In this document: in pieces, positions 26,447 to 35,997 of the stretch
How the letters are laid out: every line of letters begins with the position of its first letter
How positions within the stretch are numbered: position 1 is the stretch's first letter
Origin: Glaciecola sp947496235
Lineage (GTDB): Bacteria; Pseudomonadota; Gammaproteobacteria; Enterobacterales; Alteromonadaceae
Direction: 5' to 3'
NCBI RefSeq assembly: GCF_050306235.1
Contig: NZ_JBLWFH010000002.1
Coordinates: forward strand, 1-64,000
DNA length: 64,000 bases
Translations under genes and position numbers: made by a program
Notes under the pieces: model-generated
Database searches by the model: none
What the model was told of the DNA's origin: nothing
Seen by the model: the letters and a program-made list of their open reading frames with translations, nothing else

Positions 26447-26525
26447 CTACCATGATTACCTAGCTTTTAAATTTGGCTATTACTTCTCCACGTCTTTTGC
26501 TATAAAAAGATCACAATATACGAGG

Positions 26526-27104
26526 TCAAATCGAAGTTGCGGGTGATTCGAATAGCGCTTGAATCAAGGTATGAATATCTTCTTTACCTTGTTTTAAGTT
26601 GGCTGAGACAGCAAAACTTTGAGTAAGAAAAGTTAATTGTAAGGCTTCTTTTTCCACGTTTAGTTGTGGGCTAAGTTCGCCAGAAATTTGCGCTTTTTCT
26701 AATGTGCCGATTAACTGTTGAGTTAGGTTATCGTAGAAGTGGCGCCCAAGACCTTGAATAGTTTCGCTTTGATGTCCTACTTCCATGAGCATTTTGACGA
26801 GCAAGCAACCATTGGGAGTTATGACCTTTTCATAAGCATTAAAATAACTCGATATTGACTGATAAACTGAGCTTCCTGTACTAAACTGAGAAAACAGCGG
26901 ATTGAGTTTGTGCTCAATGTAGTGGGCGACCAAGGCTTCGAAAAAGCGTATTTTGGTATCAAAGTGTTGATAAAAGGCACGGCGATTAAAGCCCGTTTTT
27001 TCGAGCAAGGTTTGCATATTACAGCCTGCAAAGCCTCGTTCAAGTACAACTGGGAGCGCGTAGTCTAAGACTAGCTCAAGCTGATACTTAGGTTTTTGTG
27101 ACAT
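26526..27104 (-). CDS. TetR family transcriptional regulator
   Basis: The start is set at the ATG at 27104, preceded by CTGGAG; an in-frame ATG at 27131 is less likely. The 192-residue protein has the N-terminal TetR helix-turn-helix (MQTLLEKTGFNRRAFYQHFD) and a helical ligand domain with a C-terminal segment (ISGELSPQLNVEKEALQLTFL) of the kind in AcrR/NemR relatives. It may repress a neighbouring gene, such as the aldehyde dehydrogenase transcribed upstream on the same strand, but this is inference. Confidence 0.9.
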   Translation of the reverse strand: MSQKPKYQLELVLDYALPVVLERGFAGCNMQTLLEKTGFNRRAFYQHFDTKIRFFEALVAHYIEHKLNPLFSQFSTGSSVYQSISSYFNAYEKVITPNGCLLVKMLMEVGHQSETIQGLGRHFYDNLTQQLIGTLEKAQISGELSPQLNVEKEALQLTFLTQSFAVSANLKQGKEDIHTLIQALFESPATSI

Positions 27105-27214
27105 GTTATCTCCAGCAACCAATAGCATCATTCAAGAATGAATATTCTTATACGCCTTAACACATTTAAAAACAAGTAGAATTTGGGTATTTGATTGTTA
27201 CACCATCATACAAT

Positions 27215-27241
27215 AAAAAACGCTTGGTGAGGCACCAAGCG
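27215..27241 (-). terminator. Terminator after the aldehyde dehydrogenase gene
   Basis: Read on the reverse strand, CGCTTGGTG, the loop CCT and CACCAAGCG are followed by six T. The 9-bp perfect stem lies 36 bases after the dehydrogenase stop and separates it from the tetR gene. Confidence 0.93.
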
Positions 27242-27276
27242 CGTAGGTTACTACTTTGAGAAATTTTTAGCTCTAG

Positions 27277-28653
27277 TTAATCAGCAATAAAAATAGTCTT
27301 CTCATTGACAAACTCTCGCATCCCAAAACCACCATGTTCTCGGCCATACCCACTGTTTTTCACACCACCAAAAGGCAGATTTGGTTGAGCCAAAGAATAG
27401 CCATTAATGTTCACCATGCCAGTGTCAAACTCGTCTCGAGCAAGTTTTATCGCCTTCTTCTTATCCTTAGTGAAGATACCTCCACCAAGTCCATAACGTG
27501 AATCGTTAGCGATGCGCATAGCGTCTGCGTCACTTTCAGCTTTGATCAGTGAAGCAACCGGGCCAAACAGCTCATCATCGTATGCTGGCATACCTGGTTT
27601 TATATTTTCTAATACCGTGACGGGATAAAACCACCCTGTAGTATCAGGAATTTCCCCTCCTAGTAAAAGATTAGCGCCACTATCTATAGATTCTTTCACT
27701 TGGTTATGAAGTTTATCTCTTAAATCTTCACGAGCCATTGGGCCGAGATCAGTATCTTTAGCCTCTGGGTCTCCAACTTTCAGCGCTTTAAAAGCACTTA
27801 AAAATTGTTGTTTAAATTCGTCATAGACTGAAGCGGAAATGATAAAACGTTTTGCAGCTACACAAGTCTCTCCGTTATTCACAATACGTCCCTGCACACA
27901 AGCCTCTACCGCGGTTTTAATATCAGCGTCTGACAACACCACATAGGCGTCGTTGCTCCCCAATTCTAAGACAGTTTTTTTAGATAGACCAGCAGCCGTT
28001 TCCGCTACTGATTTACCTACTTCATCGCTACCTGTGAAGGTAACACCTCGTACCTTATCGTGTTGAATAAGCGCGCTAGCAGTTTTACCGTCTATAAGTA
28101 ACGAATGGTAGACATGTTTTGGAAAACCCGCGTCCTGATATAATTTTGTAATGAGTTCGGCCATGCCGAAAACATTTTGCGAGTGTTTCATGACAGTTGT
28201 ATTTCCTGCCATAATATTAGCTGCACTGTAACGAATGACTTGATATAGAGGAAAGTTCCAAGGTTGAATACCTAATATGACACCGATCGGCTGAAATGTA
28301 ATTATAGCGGAACCGCCTTCATATTCTCGATCTTCGTCCTTCAATACAGAAGCTCCTTGGTCTGCCGTGTAACGACAAATAGCGGCACAGAGTTCAATTT
28401 CTTGCTTGCCTTGTTCTACAACTTTTCCCATTTCTTTTACCATTAAATTGAGAATAGTGTCAGATTGCTTTTCAATTTCATCAGCTAAGTTATTCATTAG
28501 CCTCTTTCGTTCATCAAAGTCAGTTTTTTTCCACTCTAAAAAGGCTTGGTGTGCAGCATCAACTGCTTCGTTTGCTTCTTGCTCTGTAGCTAGAGTATAT
28601 TCAGCAACCGTTTGTTCTGTCGTTGGATTAATTGTTTTAACTTTATTGGCCAC
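27277..28653 (-). CDS. NAD-type succinate-semialdehyde dehydrogenase
   Basis: The start is placed at the GTG at 28653, seven bases after AGGAG; earlier ATGs at 28686 and 28674 would place this ribosome site within the gene. The 458-residue enzyme is an aldehyde dehydrogenase of the Sad/YneI type: Glu in LELGSND, catalytic Cys in NNGETCVAAKRF and the cofactor segment FTGSDEVGKSVAE. It oxidises succinate semialdehyde or similar aldehydes to the acid with NAD or NADP in the cytoplasm. It stands alone with its own terminator, next to a tetR gene that may control it. The substrate is inferred from the family. Confidence 0.9.
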   Translation of the reverse strand: MANKVKTINPTTEQTVAEYTLATEQEANEAVDAAHQAFLEWKKTDFDERKRLMNNLADEIEKQSDTILNLMVKEMGKVVEQGKQEIELCAAICRYTADQGASVLKDEDREYEGGSAIITFQPIGVILGIQPWNFPLYQVIRYSAANIMAGNTTVMKHSQNVFGMAELITKLYQDAGFPKHVYHSLLIDGKTASALIQHDKVRGVTFTGSDEVGKSVAETAAGLSKKTVLELGSNDAYVVLSDADIKTAVEACVQGRIVNNGETCVAAKRFIISASVYDEFKQQFLSAFKALKVGDPEAKDTDLGPMAREDLRDKLHNQVKESIDSGANLLLGGEIPDTTGWFYPVTVLENIKPGMPAYDDELFGPVASLIKAESDADAMRIANDSRYGLGGGIFTKDKKKAIKLARDEFDTGMVNINGYSLAQPNLPFGGVKNSGYGREHGGFGMREFVNEKTIFIAD

Positions 28654-28916
28654 GATAAGTCTCCTATTTTGCATATTGAATTCCATTTAGCAAAACAGAG
28701 GCCACAAATTAATACTATAAATTTCAACTGGTTATGTTTTTATTGATGGGGGCGACTAGAATGGTTTACACGGTTTTCATTTATAAGAGTAGTTTTTTCA
28801 CACCTTACTATTCTGTCCTGATTGGATAGATTTTAGGTAAATTGTAGGAAAGCGATCAAATATGACCCTATTTATGGTATAAATTGATAGTTAAATAACA
28901 ACAAGAGAACTAATAC

Positions 28917-30578
28917 GTGAGACAGAAGTTTATTATAACGCTAGTTGCTGTTACTAGCATCCTAGGCTGCACATCTACACAGCCTTCAAACCAAAGCAAC
29001 CCAGCAATTTCATCACCTACTCCAAACATTGAAAATATAAAAGGCCACATGAACTTCTTGGCCGATGATTTACTGGAAGGTCGAGATACAGGCTCTAGAG
29101 GTGCTGAGTTGGCAGCGCTTTATATTGCCAGTGAATTTAAAAAATATGGATTAACCCCTGGCGCTGGGAATGATTCGTTTTTTCAGCGAGTCACCTTTCG
29201 CAAAGCTTTACTTGTCCAAGAGTCACCTTCACTTACTTTCAGTGGCGAACAAACCTTAGCATTGGACTATCCGAGTGACTATATTGTTGGTCCAAGTGCC
29301 GCTAGAGTGGATTCAAAAGTAAATGCTGAACTGGTCTTCGTTGGCTATGGTATTGTGGCGCCTGAATTTGAGCATAATGACTATGCCGATTTAGATGTTG
29401 AAGATAAAGTTGTTGTTATGCTGTCAGGCAAACCTGCCTCTTTTCCGTCTGAAGAAGGTGCTCACGTAGCATCGGGAAGTCAGAAGTCTAAATACGCGGT
29501 TGAGCGCGGTGCAATTGGTATCATCACATTGCAAACCCCTGCCGGTGAAAAAGTTCGTCCCTATCAGACGTCATTGAATTATATTCATACACCAAGAATG
29601 CGTTGGATTGGCGAAGATGGAATCCCCGGCAATGTGCATCCAGAAATTCAAGCCTCTGCATATTTAAGTATGCCCACGGCGAAGAAATTATTTGAAAATG
29701 CCGGCAAAGACTTAGAACAAGTTTATGCGCAATTAGAAAATGATGAAGTACCTGTAGGTTTTGAATTGCCCGTTACAATGGAGTTATCTTATCAGTCGAC
29801 CCATGAAGATTTAACTAGCCCAAATGTGGCTGGTGTGTTGCCAGGTTCAGATCCTGAATTGGCAGATGAGTTTGTAGTGTTTACTGCGCACTATGATCAT
29901 ATCGGTATTTCAAAATCGGTTGAAAAAGATCGTATTAATAATGGCGCTATGGATAATGCCACAGGTACTTCAGTATTGATGGAAACTGCGCGTATGTTTT
30001 CAACCCTAGCTGAAGCGCCCAAACGTTCAATTTTGTTCTTGGCGGTAACAGGGGAAGAAAAAGGTCTGTTAGGTGCTGATTATTATGCACAAAACCCAAG
30101 TGTTGAGGGTGAGATGGTAGCCAATGTGAATTTAGACATGCCGCTACTAACTTATGAATCAGCTGACGTTATTGCTTTTGGTGCTGCGCACAGTACCATG
30201 GGTAAATCTGTAGAAAATGCAGTAGCAAATGCTGGCATTAGCCTTAGCCCAGATCCATGGCCAGAATTGAATTTGTTTACTCGTTCAGATCATTACGCCT
30301 TTGTAAAACAAGGCATTCCAGCGGTCTTTTTGGTAACGGGAATAGAGTCAAAAACCCCAGGCATTGAGGGTGATAAGGTATTGAGTAATTTCCTGAAAAC
30401 TAATTATCATCGCCCTTCAGACGATCTCAGCCAAGCCTTTGTGTGGCCTGCGGCGAAAACCTTTGCTCAAGTAAATTTTGAAATCGGTCTGGAGCTTGCC
30501 CAACAAGAAGCAAGACCTGCTTGGTATAAAGAGAGTTTCTTTGGAAAGACCTTTGGTAAGGTGTTTGTTCAAGAATAA
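28917..30578 (+). CDS. M28 family zinc aminopeptidase, lipoprotein
   Basis: This 553-residue enzyme starts at a GTG and has a lipoprotein signal (ILGC, Cys at 18). A PA domain is inserted around 120-270. The M28 metal-binding residues are visible in FTAHYDHIGI (His), NNGAMDNATG (Asp), GEEKGLLG (Glu), NVNLDMP (Asp) and NYHRPSDD (His). It should trim peptides at the envelope. It is transcribed from the gap shared with the aldehyde dehydrogenase and ends at a strong terminator. Confidence 0.92.
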   Translation: MRQKFIITLVAVTSILGCTSTQPSNQSNPAISSPTPNIENIKGHMNFLADDLLEGRDTGSRGAELAALYIASEFKKYGLTPGAGNDSFFQRVTFRKALLVQESPSLTFSGEQTLALDYPSDYIVGPSAARVDSKVNAELVFVGYGIVAPEFEHNDYADLDVEDKVVVMLSGKPASFPSEEGAHVASGSQKSKYAVERGAIGIITLQTPAGEKVRPYQTSLNYIHTPRMRWIGEDGIPGNVHPEIQASAYLSMPTAKKLFENAGKDLEQVYAQLENDEVPVGFELPVTMELSYQSTHEDLTSPNVAGVLPGSDPELADEFVVFTAHYDHIGISKSVEKDRINNGAMDNATGTSVLMETARMFSTLAEAPKRSILFLAVTGEEKGLLGADYYAQNPSVEGEMVANVNLDMPLLTYESADVIAFGAAHSTMGKSVENAVANAGISLSPDPWPELNLFTRSDHYAFVKQGIPAVFLVTGIESKTPGIEGDKVLSNFLKTNYHRPSDDLSQAFVWPAAKTFAQVNFEIGLELAQQEARPAWYKESFFGKTFGKVFVQE

Positions 30579-30591
30579 AGGTATTGATAAT

Positions 30592-30630
30592 AAAAAGGCG
30601 TTTTTGAGATTTTATCAAAACGCCTTTTTT
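30592..30630. terminator. Bidirectional terminator between M28 peptidase and slmA
   Basis: AAAAAGGCGTTTT (30592-30604) pairs with AAAACGCCTTTTT (30617-30629). The A and T runs on both sides let it end transcripts from the forward peptidase gene and the reverse slmA gene. Confidence 0.94.
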
Positions 30631-30635
30631 ATAGT

Positions 30636-31223
30636 TTAGAAATACTTAGTTTTAAACGCCATCCAATGCTCACCAAATTCGTGAGTCGGCTTACGATTGA
30701 ATTTGCTGCGAATAAATTGATTAATACGTCCATCGACAAAACAAACTAGAATATTGGCTAAAACGGCTTCATTGATAACGGCCTCTTTACCTTCTCTTAG
30801 TTTTCTTTCTCGTAAAACCTGCTTAATTTGTACTTCGACACGATCGAATAACTGAGCTACACGCTCTCTCAAACGTTCTTGTTCACCGGTCAATGCATCT
30901 CCATTTAGGATACGCGTAATTCCGGGATTTTTCTCAGCAAATCCAAGTAATAAATGTAAAATCAATTGGCAGCGGTTGGCTGCGTCTTTTTCTTCAGCAA
31001 TAATTTTATTTATACGAGAGAAAATAGTTTCTTCAATAAATTCAATTAATCCTTCAAACATGCGAGCTTTTGAGGGAAAGTGACGATAAAGAGCAGCTTC
31101 TGAAACGCCTACTTCTTCGGCTAACTTAGCCGTGGTAATACGTTGTCCATTGTTAGTTTCTAACATGCCAGCTAATGCTTGTAAGATTTGCGCCTTGCGA
31201 TTAGGCTTTTTTGTTGCGGGCAT
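30636..31223 (-). CDS. slmA: Nucleoid occlusion factor SlmA
   Basis: The 195-residue protein is a TetR-fold DNA binder with the SlmA helix-turn-helix (ITTAKLAEEVGVSEAALYRH) and the family segments FAEKNPGITRILNGDAL and LVCFVDGRINQFIRSKF. It blocks FtsZ ring assembly over the nucleoid when bound to its sites. It is transcribed 17 bases behind coaBC, a link common in this group, and ends at a terminator. Confidence 0.95.
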   Translation of the reverse strand: MPATKKPNRKAQILQALAGMLETNNGQRITTAKLAEEVGVSEAALYRHFPSKARMFEGLIEFIEETIFSRINKIIAEEKDAANRCQLILHLLLGFAEKNPGITRILNGDALTGEQERLRERVAQLFDRVEVQIKQVLRERKLREGKEAVINEAVLANILVCFVDGRINQFIRSKFNRKPTHEFGEHWMAFKTKYF

Positions 31224-31240
31224 AGCTTGTTCCCTACTTC

Positions 31241-32470
31241 TTATATAAGTTGTTCTTTATAATGTTTGTATTCTTGATAAACAAGATTCAATAGCTTGCC
31301 AGCAAGTGAGCGCTTACTTTGTTGTTTTAATTGGTACTCATTGTCAGCAGTTAAAACTATAAGCGCATTTTCATCAGAATTAAAGCCTAATTCTGGGTTA
31401 GATACATCATTTGCTGCAATCATATTCAGTTTTTTTCGGCGCAGCTTATCTTTTGCATAATCTTTAACATTCTGAGTTTCCGCCGCAAAGCCTAAAGTAA
31501 AAGGCGGATTTTTTCGGCCTGCAACCGTTTTTAAAATATCTGGATTTTGAATCAAGGTAAGTTGCATGGGGTCATCAGATTTCTTTTTGATTTTTTCATC
31601 GCTCACAGATTCAACGCGGTAGTCAGCCACTGCCGCACAAGCAATAAAAATATCTTGTTGCTCTATGCTGTCATTAACCCGTGCTAGCATGTCTTGCGCT
31701 GTGATGACGTTAAGCGTATTTACGTTTTCCGGCGGTTGGATATTTACCGGACCTGATACTAAGGTTACTTCTGCCCCCATCTGAGCTGCCGCCTCTGCCA
31801 GCGCATAGCCCATCTTACCTGAGCTATGGTTGCTGATATATCTCACTGGATCTATGATTTCGCGCGTTGGCCCAGCGGTAATCATAATTTTGATTCCAGA
31901 TAGTTCGTTTGAAGGTGATTCTTGTAAACCAACAAAACTCACCACAGATTGCACTATCTCATCAGGTTCAAGCATGCGACCGAATCCTACGTCGCCACAA
32001 GCTTGCTCTCCTGATGCAGGACCTAATTGAAGGGCTTTTCTATCAAGCAAACGTTGCATATTTTCTTGGGTCACTTGCGCAGCCCACATTTGTTGATTCA
32101 TCGCTGGAGCGATAAGCAATGGAGCGGTTGTTGCTAACGCTAGAGTGGTTAACAAATCGTCGGCAAACCCATTTGCTAGTTTTGCTATGGTATTCGCAGT
32201 CGCGGGCGCTATTAGAAAAACATCTGCCCATTTGGCTAATTCGATATGACCCATTCCAAGTTCAGCGTCTTCATCAAGTAAGTTGGTGCTAACTTTGTTT
32301 CCTGATACTGCTTGTAATGACAGGCTTGAAACAAAGTGACTGGCAGACGCTGTCAGTACAACGCGTACATTTGCTCCTTGCGCTTTTAATTTTCTGACTA
32401 AATCTGGTGTTTTGTACGCAGCAATGCCGCCGCAGATACCTAATAAAACGTTCTTTTGTACAAGTTGCAT
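31241..32470 (-). CDS. coaBC: Bifunctional CoaBC (Dfp) of coenzyme A synthesis
   Basis: A 409-residue two-domain enzyme. The N-terminal CoaC part is a flavoprotein decarboxylase with GGIAAYKTPDLVRKL and the PAMN motif (LIAPAMNQQMW). The C-terminal CoaB part is a CTP-dependent ligase with ITAGPTREIIDPVRYISNHS and the lysine-rich KIKKKSDDP. It joins cysteine to phosphopantothenate and removes CO2 to give phosphopantetheine. It is divergent from radC, with 81 bases between the starts. Confidence 0.96.
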   Translation of the reverse strand: MQLVQKNVLLGICGGIAAYKTPDLVRKLKAQGANVRVVLTASASHFVSSLSLQAVSGNKVSTNLLDEDAELGMGHIELAKWADVFLIAPATANTIAKLANGFADDLLTTLALATTAPLLIAPAMNQQMWAAQVTQENMQRLLDRKALQLGPASGEQACGDVGFGRMLEPDEIVQSVVSFVGLQESPSNELSGIKIMITAGPTREIIDPVRYISNHSSGKMGYALAEAAAQMGAEVTLVSGPVNIQPPENVNTLNVITAQDMLARVNDSIEQQDIFIACAAVADYRVESVSDEKIKKKSDDPMQLTLIQNPDILKTVAGRKNPPFTLGFAAETQNVKDYAKDKLRRKKLNMIAANDVSNPELGFNSDENALIVLTADNEYQLKQQSKRSLAGKLLNLVYQEYKHYKEQLI

Positions 32471-32551
32471 AATTTTCTAAATCAGGTTCAATAAAGGTTA
32501 GGGAACGGAATCTCTTTCATCATTAAAACATTGTTATTCAAGGAAGGAAAC

Positions 32552-33226
32552 ATGAAAATTATGCATTGGCCTGAGCAAGAGCGGCCGCGGGAGAAGCTTC
32601 TGCATTTTGGGGCAAGTACATTAAGCGATGCAGAACTCTTAGCCATATTCATACAAACAGGCACCAAAGACGCGAATGCGGTTAACTTAGCAAGAGAAGC
32701 CTTGTCATCTTTTGGTTCGATTCGGCAATTACTCAATGCGCCTAAACAAAAGTTATTAAAAGCCAAGGGCTTTGGTATCGCTCGCTATGTTCTGTTACAG
32801 GCTTGCGTTGAACTTAATCGTCGTTCAATGACAGAACAAATGGTGCGAGAACATAGCTTTACTAGGGCCGAAGATGCATCCAAATTTCTTCTACAACACT
32901 TACGAGATAAATCAAAAGAGGTTTTTTCAGTAATAATGTTGGATTCTCAACATCAATTGATTGCTAATCGAGAAATGTTTTCCGGCACCATAAACAGTGC
33001 AGCCGTTTATCCGAGAGAAATCGTGAAGCAAGCCCTAGAAGATAATGCCGCGGCTGTTATATTAGCGCATAATCATCCATCAGGTTTACCAGAACCGAGT
33101 CAGGCGGATCGATACATAACCAAAAAGATAGTAGAAGCATTGGCATTAATTGATGTAACAGTGCTTGATCACTTTGTTATTGGCGATGGAACTGCGGTAT
33201 CATTCGCCCAGCGTGGTTACTTATAA
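32552..33226 (+). CDS. radC: RadC family JAB-domain protein
   Basis: The ATG at 32552 follows AAGGAAGGA; the in-frame codon at 32531 is not favoured. The 224-residue protein has an N-terminal helix-hairpin-helix region (LLNAPKQKLLKAKGFG) and a C-terminal JAB metallo-fold with AHNHPSGLPEPSQAD as the zinc motif. RadC was once tied to DNA repair but its role is unsettled. Its place upstream of the rpmB-rpmG-mutM block is conserved in gammaproteobacteria. Confidence 0.94.
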   Translation: MKIMHWPEQERPREKLLHFGASTLSDAELLAIFIQTGTKDANAVNLAREALSSFGSIRQLLNAPKQKLLKAKGFGIARYVLLQACVELNRRSMTEQMVREHSFTRAEDASKFLLQHLRDKSKEVFSVIMLDSQHQLIANREMFSGTINSAAVYPREIVKQALEDNAAAVILAHNHPSGLPEPSQADRYITKKIVEALALIDVTVLDHFVIGDGTAVSFAQRGYL

Positions 33227-33255
33227 AAACTTAAACTATTACGTCAACGGACTCT

Positions 33256-34017
33256 ATGACACCAGTATTTCTAATTAATTTAGACAGATCTCCAGATAGA
33301 TACGCTTTCTCAGCAAAACAGTTGGGAGAATATAGTATTGCGTTTCAAAGGATACAAGCAGTTGATGGTGTATCCCCCTTACCAAATAAATTCGATAATA
33401 TTATAGCCGATGATTTTAGTGGCTATTATAAGAAGCTTTCAAATGCCGAATTAGGTTGTTATTTAAGTCACAAGAATTGCTGGGAAATTATTGTTAAGCA
33501 AAATATCGAGTATGCGATTGTTTTAGAAGACGACTTTTTATTAACAGAAAGTTTTCCCGCTGTGGTACAGCAGCTTTCAAATTTGCCAATAGAATGGGAC
33601 TGTTTAAAACTAGCGGAACATCCAGCAAAGCGACATGCTGTTTTTGAGTTGCCTTTTCAACAGTGGCAATTAGTGGTTTACAACAAAGTACCAGCTAGAA
33701 CGGGTGCATATGCTATTAGTCTTTCAGGCGCAAAAAAAATGTTAGCCCATGCAGAAAAGGTGGCACGACCTGTTGATATCGATTTTCAATATTGGTGGGA
33801 GATGCAGTTAGATATTTTTGGACTAAAACCTTACCCTGTTCTAATTGATACAAATAAAGAAAGTACTATTGATAATAACGGTAAAGGTCGTAAAAAGGCT
33901 GAGAAAAGCTTTTACAAGCAAGTGCGCCAAAAACTAGCATTTACTACTCAAAATATAATAAAAACAAACCAACGTGTTCGAGCTTTAAAGCAAAAATACC
34001 CTGATGGTAAGAAGTAA
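33256..34017 (+). CDS. Glycosyltransferase family 25 protein
   Basis: A 253-residue enzyme with the GT25 opening VFLINLDRSPDRY, the segment ELGCYLSHKNCWE and the metal-binding stretch AIVLEDDFLL. GT25 enzymes add sugars, often galactose, to lipopolysaccharide. It starts 30 bases after radC and is followed by a GT2 gene two bases later, so the two are likely cotranscribed. It is one of two GT25 genes within 6 kb. Confidence 0.9.
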   Translation: MTPVFLINLDRSPDRYAFSAKQLGEYSIAFQRIQAVDGVSPLPNKFDNIIADDFSGYYKKLSNAELGCYLSHKNCWEIIVKQNIEYAIVLEDDFLLTESFPAVVQQLSNLPIEWDCLKLAEHPAKRHAVFELPFQQWQLVVYNKVPARTGAYAISLSGAKKMLAHAEKVARPVDIDFQYWWEMQLDIFGLKPYPVLIDTNKESTIDNNGKGRKKAEKSFYKQVRQKLAFTTQNIIKTNQRVRALKQKYPDGKK

Positions 34018-34019
34018 AT

Positions 34020-34850
34020 ATGAAACAGACTCCCACACTCGTAAGCGTAATTTTTTCAACCTATAACTCCATCAATTGGATGATGAAAACGCTTTGGGGT
34101 CTTCATTACCAAGAATTCCAGAATTTTGAAATTATCATTGCGGATGACGGTTCAACAGAAGAAACCAAAGAAGCTATTGATAGGTTTAAAGCTGAAACTG
34201 GTCGCGAAGTGAAGCATGTTTGGCAACCAGATCATGGATTTCAAAAAACTAAAATTCTTAATAAGGCCCTCGTAGAAAGCAAAGGCGATTATATAGTGTT
34301 TACAGATGGAGACTGTATACTACGTAAAGATTTCCTTGCCGTGCATGTTTCATTAGCCGAACCAGGATACTTTTTGTCAGGTGGGTATTTTAAATTGCCA
34401 ATGGAAACTAGTGAGAAGATTACTCGCGAAGAAATAGCAAATGGGAAGGCCTTTGAACTCGAGTGGCTGTTAGCAAATGGACTCAAAAAAACGCATAAAA
34501 CTATGAAACTGAGTGCAAAGGGACTAAAAGCAAAGCTATTAAATTCTCTAACCCCAACCAAGGCAACTTGGAATGGCCATAACGTATCTGGTTGGCGCGA
34601 AGATATTTTTAAAGCCAATGGGTTTGATGAACGCATGCAATATGGTGGTGAAGATAGGGAATTGGGAGAGCGTTTGTTTAATGCAGGTATAAAATCTAAA
34701 CAAATTCGATATTCTGCAATTTGTATACATTTAGATCATGCCAGAGGTTATGTGACTCAGGAAATGCGTGATAAAAACGCGGCGATTCGTAAAACAACAA
34801 AGCAGCAAAGACTAACAAGAACCCCTTACGGGATCGAAAAAGATCAGTAA
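34020..34850 (+). CDS. Glycosyltransferase family 2 protein
   Basis: This 276-residue enzyme has the GT-A start VSVIFSTYNSINWMMKTL, IIIADDGSTEET, and the acidic FTDGDC metal motif. The second half contains NGFDERMQYGGEDRELGERL, the galactosyltransferase-like C-terminal signature with the catalytic GGED. It probably transfers a sugar to lipopolysaccharide core or a capsule. Cotranscribed with the GT25 gene before it. Confidence 0.9.
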   Translation: MKQTPTLVSVIFSTYNSINWMMKTLWGLHYQEFQNFEIIIADDGSTEETKEAIDRFKAETGREVKHVWQPDHGFQKTKILNKALVESKGDYIVFTDGDCILRKDFLAVHVSLAEPGYFLSGGYFKLPMETSEKITREEIANGKAFELEWLLANGLKKTHKTMKLSAKGLKAKLLNSLTPTKATWNGHNVSGWREDIFKANGFDERMQYGGEDRELGERLFNAGIKSKQIRYSAICIHLDHARGYVTQEMRDKNAAIRKTTKQQRLTRTPYGIEKDQ

Positions 34851-34865
34851 TTTTTCCAATTTGAG

Positions 34866-34894
34866 TTGTTTTTTTGTGCTAATTACTGTATAAA
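34866..34894 (+). promoter_or_regulatory. Possible promoter of rpmB-rpmG
   Basis: TTGTTT (34866-34871) and TATAAA (34889-34894) are 17 bases apart, about 90 bases upstream of rpmB. A GC-rich GTGCGCCC follows the -10 box, as in growth-regulated promoters with a discriminator. Confidence 0.55.
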
Positions 34895-34983
34895 GTGCGC
34901 CCTCATATTTAATAGCGTTTATAAGCAAGTTAGATGTTTGCTAAAAAATAAACAGCAAGGTTAGTTGTTCTGGAGACAAAGAA

Positions 34984-35220
34984 ATGTCAAGAGTATGTGT
35001 AGTAACTGGAAAACGTCCAGTTGTAGGAAACAACCGTTCGCACGCGAAAAACGCAACGCGTCGTCGTTTCTTACCAAATTTACAAACCCACCGTTTTTGG
35101 GTTGAAAGCGAAAACCGTTTCGTAAAACTTCGTATATCTACTAAAGGTATGCGCGTTATAGATAAAAAAGGTATTGATGCAGTATTGTCTGACATCCGTG
35201 CTCGTGGTGAGAAGGTTTAA
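34984..35220 (+). CDS. rpmB: Ribosomal protein L28
   Basis: This 78-residue protein is clearly L28 along its whole length: MSRVCVVTGKRPVVGNNRSH at the start and GMRVIDKKGIDAVL near the end. It binds 23S rRNA in the large subunit. A good ribosome site (CTGGAG) precedes the ATG. It is followed 11 bases later by rpmG in the usual gene pair. Confidence 0.98.
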   Translation: MSRVCVVTGKRPVVGNNRSHAKNATRRRFLPNLQTHRFWVESENRFVKLRISTKGMRVIDKKGIDAVLSDIRARGEKV

Positions 35221-35231
35221 GGAATATATTC

Positions 35232-35387
35232 ATGCGTGATAAAATCAAATTAGTATCATCTGCTGGCACTGGATTCTACTACACCACAGATAAAAACAAG
35301 CGTAACATGCCTGGCAAAATGGAGATCAAAAAATATGATCCTAAAGTGCGCAAACATGTTATGTTCAAGGAAGCAAAAATTAAGTAA
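35232..35387 (+). CDS. rpmG: Ribosomal protein L33
   Basis: A 51-residue protein starting MRDKIKLVSSAGTGFYYTTD and ending KHVMFKEAKIK, the standard L33 sequence of the zinc-free type (no CxxC pairs). It forms part of the large ribosomal subunit near the E site. It follows rpmB directly and ends before a clear terminator. Confidence 0.97.
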   Translation: MRDKIKLVSSAGTGFYYTTDKNKRNMPGKMEIKKYDPKVRKHVMFKEAKIK

Positions 35388-35430
35388 GGCTAGGCCTTCA
35401 CTCGTTTAGAGTGGTTTTGTCTCCATTTAA

Positions 35431-35454
35431 AACCCTGCTTTGGCGGGGTTTTTT
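35431..35454 (+). terminator. Terminator of the rpmB-rpmG transcript
   Basis: AACCCTGC (35431-35438) pairs with GCGGGGTT (35443-35450) around TTTG and is followed by a T run. It separates the ribosomal pair from the genes at 35513. Confidence 0.92.
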
Positions 35455-35512
35455 GGTTTTTGCCTCAGATTATTTTAAGATATTAAAGCTATCGATTTGT
35501 TTGAGAAATTAA

Positions 35513-35989
35513 ATGCGTAAACTATCCCAGAAAGCTTGGAACAATGTATTGATTTTTTCCATGTTGATTCTAATTGTTATCTTCAATTGGGAGCGTTTTT
35601 TCGGGATTGCGACCAATGATCGTATGCAACTAGTGCCCACAGGTTCAGTTGTATTGAGCATGCAAATAGATCAAGTGGTATTTGAACGCATCGGCACCAG
35701 TTGGCGAGTAAATGCACCCAAACAAGCCTTATCACCTGACTTGGATACTAACGCCATAGAAGACATGGTAAAAATGTGGCAGTCGGCGACTATCAAGCAA
35801 CCTGATGTAGAAATTGATAAGTCTAGCCTATTTCCTTTAGATCATGTGGTTACCTTATTTGTGTCGGGAGAAGGCACCCCTTTGGTCTATTCGTTCAAAA
35901 CCCTAAATGAGCAAGTATATGTCATTTATGATGCTCGATATTATGTATTAGACTTCCCAAGCCTTGAGCAGTTAGTTCCGCAACCTTAG
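35513..35989 (+). CDS. Hypothetical membrane-anchored protein upstream of mutM
   Basis: I do not recognise this 158-residue protein. It has one N-terminal membrane helix (about 12-26) after a short basic stretch, then a 130-residue exported domain of mixed beta and helix with no cysteines. It starts 58 bases after the rpmG terminator and ends eight bases before mutM, so it is probably cotranscribed with mutM. Confidence 0.75.
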   Translation: MRKLSQKAWNNVLIFSMLILIVIFNWERFFGIATNDRMQLVPTGSVVLSMQIDQVVFERIGTSWRVNAPKQALSPDLDTNAIEDMVKMWQSATIKQPDVEIDKSSLFPLDHVVTLFVSGEGTPLVYSFKTLNEQVYVIYDARYYVLDFPSLEQLVPQP

Positions 35990-35997
35990 AGATAAAA